Shown: piece after piece, positions 7,717-12,005 of the stretch
Layout of the letters: each line of letters starts with the position of its first letter
Position numbering within the stretch: position 1 is the stretch's first letter
Source: an uncultured Clostridia bacterium
Lineage (GTDB): Bacteria > Bacillota > Clostridia > Christensenellales > Borkfalkiaceae
Assembly (NCBI GenBank): GCA_947629735.1
Contig: CANREX010000034.1
Location: 1-12,005, forward strand
Length of the DNA: 12,005 nt
Direction: 5' to 3'
The notes under the pieces: generated by a model
Told to the model about the DNA's origin: nothing
The model's database searches: none
What the model saw: the letters and a program-made list of their open reading frames with translations, nothing else
Program-made: the position numbers and the translations under genes

Positions 7717-7732
7717 CGTATTAAATAATACG
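7717..7732. promoter_or_regulatory. Operator-like palindrome downstream of the dgc promoter
   Basis: Perfect 7-bp arms CGTATTA and TAATACG separated by AA, placed about 10-25 nt after the expected dgc transcription start. The site and symmetry suit a dimeric repressor. It could alternatively be a weak hairpin in the leader RNA. No cognate regulator is visible in this window. Confidence 0.4.
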
Positions 7733-7748
7733 CCCATATCCCTTTTTT

Positions 7749-7777
7749 ATTATATCACGCAATAAACGCGTTGTCAA
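7749..7777 (-). promoter_or_regulatory. Consensus sigma-A promoter of the diguanylate cyclase gene
   Basis: Minus-strand TTGACA (7772-7777), a 17-bp spacer and TATAAT (7749-7754), with a TGA extended -10. Both hexamers match consensus exactly. The leader before the ATG at 7676 is about 65 nt. Confidence 0.88.
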
Positions 7778-7905
7778 TAGACAAATTTATCGCGCCCGCG
7801 CCCCGAAAAAAGCGAAAACGCGGGCGAAATTGCGGGTAAAAACTCAAAACAAAGCGACAAAACCGCCCGAAAACACCGCTTTTCAATCGTGCGCAAATTT
7901 ACTCT
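7778..7905. other. Gene-free stretch upstream of the dgc promoter
   Basis: No gene is supported here. The one notable structure is an 8-bp inverted repeat CGCCCGCG/CGCGGGCG (7793-7800 with 7819-7826) separated by 18 bp, without a clear T-tract on the minus strand. The rest is A-rich and featureless. Together with the tandem repeats next to it, this forms a 431-bp non-coding interval between genes. Confidence 0.5.
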
Positions 7906-8022
7906 CCCCGCTTCCCGCGCTGTGCCCTGCTTTCCCACTTTCCCGCTTTTCCCGTGTTCCCCGCTTCCCGCGCTGTGCCCTGCTTTCCCACTTTCCCGCT
8001 TTTCCCGTGTTCCCCGCTTCCC
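7906..8022. repeat. 53-bp tandem repeat, two identical copies plus 11 bp, G-rich on minus strand
   Basis: Copies 7906-7958 and 7959-8011 are identical over 53 bp, and a third copy begins at 8012 and breaks off after 11 bp. Each unit carries C-tracts spaced 4-8 nt apart on the plus strand. At 7925-7962 and 7978-8015 five consecutive tracts are separated by 5-6 nt, which satisfies the usual G-quadruplex pattern on the minus strand. A nested GGGAAAGY period of about 8 nt is visible. As 53 is not a multiple of three, plus-strand open frames through it are almost certainly not genes. Confidence 0.9.
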
Positions 8023-8049
8023 CGCCGTCAGACGGGGAAGCGGGGAACA
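8008..8049. repeat. 17-bp perfect inverted repeat joined to the tandem repeat
   Basis: Arms 8008-8024 and 8033-8049 are perfect reverse complements with an 8-nt loop. The left arm is the junction of the 53-bp repeat, and the right arm could pair almost as well with the junction at 7955-7969. It lies directly behind the terminator of the surface-protein gene. Confidence 0.8.
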
Positions 8050-8050
8050 T

Positions 8051-8084
8051 AAAAACGGCGTGCGCCGTTGGCGGCGCACGCCGT
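8051..8084 (-). terminator. Rho-independent terminator of the surface-protein gene
   Basis: A perfect 13-bp stem (8055-8067 with 8072-8084), a 4-nt loop and a run of T on the minus strand at 8055-8051, about 24 bp after the stop codon. T-rich sequence on the other side (8091-8100) may make it work in both directions. Confidence 0.9.
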
Positions 8085-8107
8085 ATAAATCTTTTTATTT
8101 TGGGGCG

Positions 8108-10660
8108 TTATTTGCTCTTCTTTTCACCCTTCTTTTTCTCTTTCTCGTAGATTTCGTCGATGTCGCCTTTATCCTTGGGCTTGACGACGAGGAGTATAAC
8201 AAACGCTATGAACAGCACGCCCGCCACGGAGAGAAGAACTACCGAGACGATATTGTTCTGCAACCACTCCGTTTCGCCTTTGAGCGAATTTGCCTGTATG
8301 GAAGCGCGCACCGTCGCAAAGTACGTGTCGCTCAGCTGCGAGCGGTTGTCCGTCAGCGTGAGCCTTACCACGTAGAAATCTTCCGCACTCTGCGGCGTGA
8401 AACTTACGTTGGTGGAATTCCAATTTATCGCCTTGAACTCGTCGTAGTCCGCGTCCGATTCTTTCAGATCCGCCGAGGGCTTTACCGTGGTGAAGTACTT
8501 GCGGGTATTGACCCCGTCCGCATAGGTGTTCGTGAAAAGCTTTTCGTAGTTTTCGACAAACTCGTCGTAATCGATTTCGCCGAGGTCGGCAAAAGCCGCG
8601 TTCCTGTCGAAGATATACAAATTGTACGTCGCGGTGGACGTCTTTGCGCTGTCCTTTATGTCGAACGAAACGCCCGAATAGCTCGTGCCGACGTACGCCA
8701 CGGAGAGGGATTCGGGATTCTTCGCGGTAGCCTTTTTATAGGACACGTCGAACTCGAAGAAGGGCAACAAATCGTAGAAATCTTCGTCCCAGATATCGTC
8801 GGTGGTTATCTCTTTCCAGATAAACGCGCCGTTGCTCGTCGTGTCGGGATATCTCATGGGGTTGTTGAACTCGTCCGTCACGAAAATGGTGAAGCGATAG
8901 GTAGCGTCGGCGTCGTTCAAGGGAATCGAAAGCTCGTTGTAATCGAGGGAAAGATTAGTGCCCGTCGTATTACCTTTATAATAAATGGAATACTTGTAGT
9001 CCTGCAAGGTGCAGTATTTGTCGCCCGAATTGGAATCGGTCGCCGTGGAAGCCAAAAGATCGAATTCGGGGAGATAGAAATTGCTCTCGCCGCCCGCGTA
9101 CAGCTTGCCGTCTTCGAGCTCGCCTATCGCCGCGTCGATTTTAGCCTGATAGCTTGCCTCTATCGCGTTTATCGTCTCCTTGTACTTTGTGAGGTTGGTG
9201 TCGCTCACCGCCGCGTAGGTGACGCCGTCCTTACCGTCCATTATCCTGAGGAAGTTGCCCGTGTTCTTCTTCGCCGCGTCGTCCACGGTCTCCTTTTTGA
9301 GGTCGAACACGTTGACTATCGCGTCTTTCTTCGCGTACCAATCGGCGAAGACCTTGTCCGTCTTTGCGGAAGAACCCGTGACGTCGGTGATTTCATAGTA
9401 CACCTTGATAAGTCCGTATACGGTGTAGTCCGTCTTGCTCTTCAAGAAGTCGGAGGGAACGAACGTGTTTTCGTCCCTTATTACCCTTATATCCGAGCCC
9501 GAGGTTATCTTTATGAACGGGTTTTCGTAAACCGTCTCGCCCTCTTCGCCTTCTCCCTCGCCTTCGCTTTCGCTGCCGCCGTCGTCATCTTCCGTTTCAT
9601 CGTACTCGGTCTGCATGTAGTTGAAGTCGGTCGCCTTGTATTGGTCGCCCGAGAGCACGTAGAAGCAAGCCGTCGCGCGGGGCGATGTCGCGAGGACGTC
9701 TATTACCTGATAATCGAAGTCCACCGCAGAGCCGAACTTGACATAAGAGGGCGTGCGCGTAAAGCAAATTACGGGGGGAGCGTCGTCCATCGCGTCGTCG
9801 TACACGCCGTCGCCGTCGTGGGCGAACAACTCGAACGACTGCCCGTTGAGTTCATAGAGTTTCATATCCGCGGTGAGCTCGTCCTCGCCCTCCGCCGCCG
9901 TCGCGCCGTCCGCGAACTGCGCGCTGAACGTAAGCGGCGTGCACGCGCTGTCGCCCGACGACACATAGCCCGCGTAGGGGAAATAGACGTTTTCGAAATA
10001 CAGAGCCGAAGGCTCGCCGTTTATGGATATTGTGACTTCGCCGCTGCGGAATTCGCAGAAGGAGATTTCTATCCTCTCGTTGTCGGCGGCGTTTACGCTT
10101 ACGGGGTAACTTTCAACGCTCTCTTCTATGTCGCGCACCGCAGCGATGTCCAACAAGCCCTCTTGGGTGGCGTTGGGCGCGAATACGAGGTAGTTCTTGG
10201 TGATGTCGTCCTCGGAAGCGAGGTATTGCTGGCTCTGGAACTCGATGACGAATTTTTCGAAGTTGAGCTTATCGAAGCCTATCGTCATGTCGAAGTAATA
10301 CTGCTCGTATTCCCCCGTGGGGTTGCCGTCGTCGTCGAGGTGTTCGCTGCCAGAATACCACATGTACGCGAGAGATTTGCGGTAGGAGACCGTCTCGTCC
10401 TTGCCTATCTTGAAGAGGGTGTAATAATGCTCTTCCGTTTCCTGCGTTTCACCTTCTCCTTCCGTGACCGTCTCCGCGCCGGAGGTTATCTCCGCGCCCC
10501 TTATCGAGGTATAAAACACGTTGGAGCCGTCTATCGTCACGAACCTGTCGGACGCAAAGACGTAAGTCGTGCGGAGAGCGAAAACGCTCACCGCAATAAG
10601 TACGGCGGTCAACAGCGCCGCCACCAGCGAAATCAAAGTTGTCCTATATTTCTTTCTCAT
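8108..10660 (-). CDS. Unrecognised membrane-anchored surface protein, 850 aa
   Basis: I do not recognise the family. A positively charged start (MRKKYR) precedes a hydrophobic segment at 9-29, either a signal peptide or a membrane anchor. A long extracellular-type region of about 770 residues, rich in Asp, Glu, Tyr, Thr and Ser, follows. A second hydrophobic segment at 804-826 leads to a Lys/Glu-rich cytoplasmic tail (827-850). Beta-strand-rich stretches such as YRFTIFVTDEFNNP (588-601) and FYVVRLTLTDN (762-772) hint at Ig-like or cadherin-like modules. Two low-complexity acidic linkers occur at 64-77 and 352-376, with EGEGE repeats. Very few cysteines are present, and there is no LPXTG, S-layer or enzymatic motif that I can see. 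The ATG at 10660 has a GAAGGTG site 8 nt upstream. It is a single-gene transcription unit with its own promoter and terminator. An adhesive, scaffold or envelope-sensing role is possible but unproven. Confidence 0.85.
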   Translation of the reverse strand: MRKKYRTTLISLVAALLTAVLIAVSVFALRTTYVFASDRFVTIDGSNVFYTSIRGAEITSGAETVTEGEGETQETEEHYYTLFKIGKDETVSYRKSLAYMWYSGSEHLDDDGNPTGEYEQYYFDMTIGFDKLNFEKFVIEFQSQQYLASEDDITKNYLVFAPNATQEGLLDIAAVRDIEESVESYPVSVNAADNERIEISFCEFRSGEVTISINGEPSALYFENVYFPYAGYVSSGDSACTPLTFSAQFADGATAAEGEDELTADMKLYELNGQSFELFAHDGDGVYDDAMDDAPPVICFTRTPSYVKFGSAVDFDYQVIDVLATSPRATACFYVLSGDQYKATDFNYMQTEYDETEDDDGGSESEGEGEGEEGETVYENPFIKITSGSDIRVIRDENTFVPSDFLKSKTDYTVYGLIKVYYEITDVTGSSAKTDKVFADWYAKKDAIVNVFDLKKETVDDAAKKNTGNFLRIMDGKDGVTYAAVSDTNLTKYKETINAIEASYQAKIDAAIGELEDGKLYAGGESNFYLPEFDLLASTATDSNSGDKYCTLQDYKYSIYYKGNTTGTNLSLDYNELSIPLNDADATYRFTIFVTDEFNNPMRYPDTTSNGAFIWKEITTDDIWDEDFYDLLPFFEFDVSYKKATAKNPESLSVAYVGTSYSGVSFDIKDSAKTSTATYNLYIFDRNAAFADLGEIDYDEFVENYEKLFTNTYADGVNTRKYFTTVKPSADLKESDADYDEFKAINWNSTNVSFTPQSAEDFYVVRLTLTDNRSQLSDTYFATVRASIQANSLKGETEWLQNNIVSVVLLSVAGVLFIAFVILLVVKPKDKGDIDEIYEKEKKKGEKKSK

Positions 10661-10685
10661 ACGGATAACACCTTCTGCGAAATTT

Positions 10686-10728
10686 AACTTGCGCCGCGCT
10701 CTGCGGCAACTTGCGCGCGCCCTGCGGC
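10686..10728 (-). repeat. Imperfect direct repeat in the leader of the surface-protein gene
   Basis: Two adjacent GC-rich copies (10686-10707, 22 bp; 10708-10728, 21 bp) share AACTTGCG at one end and CTGCGGC at the other on the plus strand. They sit in the predicted untranslated leader, 25-68 bp before the start codon. Confidence 0.55.
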
Positions 10729-10801
10729 TTGATTGCAGTAAAACGCGGTTTGAAGCCTTTTGCGGCTTTTAATATGTTCGCGCGCCACGCGATTATAAAG
10801 T

Positions 10802-10831
10802 ATTTTACTATACGCGCGCGCGGTTTGTCAA
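10802..10831 (-). promoter_or_regulatory. Sigma-A promoter of the surface-protein gene
   Basis: Minus-strand TTGACA (10826-10831), an 18-bp spacer and TAAAAT (10802-10807). The predicted leader is about 130 nt, longer than for the other genes here. A second TATAAT at 10792-10797 is too far from this -35 to be used with it. Confidence 0.7.
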
Positions 10832-10885
10832 TAAATTTTGCCGCCGCAAACGCACTATATGCCCATAAAAATAAGATTTACGAGC

Positions 10886-11590
10886 TCAATTCAAGATTTT
10901 TATATCGAATTGCCGCCACGGCTCGGCGTCTTTCGGTGGCTCGATGACGAACCTCATTCTCTCCCCCGTGGTGGGGTGATTGAAGCGCAGTGAGTACGCC
11001 CACAGCGCGAGTTTGCCCTTTATCGCCTTGTCGCCGCCGTAGCGCATGTCGCCGTAGAGCGGGCAGTTTATCGCCGCCATCTGCACGCGTATCTGGTGCG
11101 TTCTGCCCGTGTGAAGGTTGACTTCCGCGAGGGCGAGCCCGTCCTTTTCCTGCTTTATTTCATAGCCGAGAGAGGCGAACTTCGCGCCCTCCTCTGTGGG
11201 CGTGCAGACGTAAACCGTGTTGTTGACGGCGTTTTTCCTCAGATAATTTTCGAGCGTAGCCTTTTTGTTGGAGGGCGCGCCGCAGAGCACGCACAAGTAC
11301 CGCTTTTCGAAATCCCCGCCCTTCATCTGCTCGGAAAGCCGCGCCGCCGCCTTGGAAGTTTTGGCGAAAACCATCACCCCGCCCGTCGGTCTGTCCAGCC
11401 TGTGCACAAGCCCCAGATAGACGTTGCCGGGCTTGTTGTACGCCGTCTTGATATAGCGCTTTACGCAGTCGAAGAGGTTGTCGTCGCCGCTCTCGTCGGG
11501 GCAGCACGCGACCATCTGCGGTTTTAACAAGACGATTATGTGGTTGTCCTCGTAAACTATCGCGAGGTCGTCCGTCTGTAAATTGTTCAT
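10886..11590 (-). CDS. RluA-family RNA pseudouridine synthase
   Basis: Isomerises specific uridines in rRNA or tRNA to pseudouridine; the target site cannot be told from sequence. It has 234 residues, shorter than RluD-type enzymes, and lacks the N-terminal S4 RNA-binding domain, starting straight into the catalytic fold (VYEDNHIIVLLKP, 12-24). Motif II GLVHRLDRPTGG (60-71) carries the catalytic Asp66, and motif III HTGRTHQIRVQ (160-170) is intact. I chose the ATG at 11590 rather than the in-frame upstream ATG at 11653. It has GGGAG 7 nt upstream, the downstream sequence begins exactly where the family does, and the ATG overlaps the preceding gene's stop as ATGA. That overlap indicates translational coupling to the methyltransferase. 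No clear terminator follows; the next promoter starts about 55 bp beyond the stop. Confidence 0.92.
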   Translation of the reverse strand: MNNLQTDDLAIVYEDNHIIVLLKPQMVACCPDESGDDNLFDCVKRYIKTAYNKPGNVYLGLVHRLDRPTGGVMVFAKTSKAAARLSEQMKGGDFEKRYLCVLCGAPSNKKATLENYLRKNAVNNTVYVCTPTEEGAKFASLGYEIKQEKDGLALAEVNLHTGRTHQIRVQMAAINCPLYGDMRYGGDKAIKGKLALWAYSLRFNHPTTGERMRFVIEPPKDAEPWRQFDIKILN

Positions 11591-12005
11591 TGACTGTCTC
11601 CCGTAGGCGTATCGCCGTATTTTTTGCCCGTGAACATGCCGCTGCAACCGCACGGCAGCACGATGCCCTCGTCCGTGGGCAGGCCTACCTCGTAGGCGTC
11701 TATCCCGCCCGCAAACTCCTTTAAAGCTATCGTCATCACGTCCTTTATCACGCAGGGCTGCAAACCCGTAGTGTAACTGTTTATGAGGAAGAAGAGCGGC
11801 TCGGGCGCGAGGAGTTTCGAGCAGTTCACGACGAAGTCAAACAGCCCGTCCTCTATCTTCCACACCTCGCCGTTCGGACCTCTGCCGTAGCTGGGCGGGT
11901 CCATGATTATCCCATCGTATTTGTTGCCGCGGCGGATTTCCCTCGCGACGAACTTCGCGCAGTCGTCGACTATGTATCTTATGCCGCTTCCGATGCCCGA
12001 AAGCC
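11587..12005 (-). CDS. Class I SAM-dependent methyltransferase, probably RNA-modifying (5' part outside window)
   Basis: The last 138 residues of a Rossmann-fold methyltransferase; the frame stays open to the window edge at 12003-12005. The visible part has YIVDDCAKFVAREIRRGNKYDGIIMDPPSYGRG. Within it, IVDD is the SAM-binding acidic strand region and DPPSYGRG is the DPPxx catalytic or target-base motif typical of RlmI-like and related RNA methyltransferases. FFLINSYTTGLQP follows, and the tail ends LPCGCSGMFTGKKYGD. The stop TGA overlaps the ATG of the RluA gene (ATGA), so the two form one operon of probable RNA-modification enzymes. The SAM-binding N-terminal glycine motif and any RNA-binding domain lie outside the window, so the substrate (23S rRNA being the likeliest) is inferred. 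The internal ATG at 11904 within IIMDPP is not the start. Confidence 0.85.
   Translation of the reverse strand, partial: LSGIGSGIRYIVDDCAKFVAREIRRGNKYDGIIMDPPSYGRGPNGEVWKIEDGLFDFVVNCSKLLAPEPLFFLINSYTTGLQPCVIKDVMTIALKEFAGGIDAYEVGLPTDEGIVLPCGCSGMFTGKKYGDTPTGDSQ

Noticed and set aside
7793..7826. 8-bp inverted repeat upstream of the dgc promoter as a terminator
   Set aside because: The loop is 18 nt and the minus-strand sequence after the stem is not T-rich. A stronger terminator already ends the upstream gene at 8051-8084.
7906..8022. CRISPR array
   Set aside because: The repeats are directly abutting identical 53-bp units with no spacers, and no cas genes are present.
7889..10687. Very long plus-strand open frame (over 900 codons) opposite the surface-protein gene
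   Set aside because: It is the antisense shadow of the minus-strand gene. It starts inside the 53-bp tandem repeat, has no ribosome binding site or family resemblance, and runs through the terminator hairpin.
10740..10790. Possible c-di-GMP riboswitch in the leader of the surface protein, suggested by a short GCAAAAGGC...CAAACC string and the nearby cyclase gene
   Set aside because: The resemblance is limited to a few bases. The GNRA tetraloop helix, its receptor and the second conserved strand of the GEMM-I fold are not found.
11591..11653. Upstream ATG (11653) as the start of the RluA gene
   Set aside because: The extra 21 residues overlap the methyltransferase coding frame and do not resemble the family. 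The ATG at 11590 has a good ribosome binding site and the ATGA overlap.

Overview
The window reads as a piece of ordinary chromosome from an uncultivated, moderately GC-rich Firmicute, probably a gut Clostridia lineage. The basis is the consensus sigma-A promoters, purine-rich ribosome binding sites, Rho-independent terminators, and the family types of the topoisomerase, RluA and methyltransferase genes. The exact lineage cannot be fixed from the sequence alone. Every supported gene lies on the minus strand, so transcription runs from high to low coordinates. No tRNA, rRNA, CRISPR array, integrase or transposase was seen.

Layout in transcription order. (1) 12005-10886: the C-terminal part of a class I SAM-dependent methyltransferase (cut by the window edge), overlapping by ATGA with a short RluA-family pseudouridine synthase. 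This is a translationally coupled, probable RNA-modification pair. (2) 10831-8051: a promoter and a leader of about 130 nt with an imperfect direct repeat, then an 850-residue unrecognised membrane-anchored surface protein, closed by a strong terminator. (3) 8049-7680: a non-coding stretch with a 17-bp inverted repeat, two identical 53-bp tandem repeats that are G-quadruplex-capable on the minus strand, a near-perfect sigma-A promoter and an operator-like palindrome. (4) 7676-6564: a soluble diguanylate cyclase with an N-terminal GGDEF domain and a C-terminal GAF-like domain. (5) 6563-6050: about 500 bp without a gene, packed with inverted repeats and a dispersed-repeat-like segment, ending in a terminator whose T-tract forms the -35 box of the next promoter. 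(6) 5970-1407: a type IIA topoisomerase pair (ParE/GyrB type, then ParC/GyrA type without a canonical GyrA box), read as topoisomerase IV. (7) 1346-1: adenine deaminase from a TTG start, cut by the window edge and probably an operon follower of the topoisomerase genes.

The topoisomerase subunits form one enzyme. The methyltransferase and RluA enzyme probably act on RNA, the deaminase serves purine salvage, and the cyclase makes c-di-GMP in response to an unknown ligand. I found no convincing multi-gene novel system. The items most worth a second look are the unrecognised 850-residue surface protein, the G-rich tandem repeats, and the hairpin-rich intergenic block at 6184-6551.
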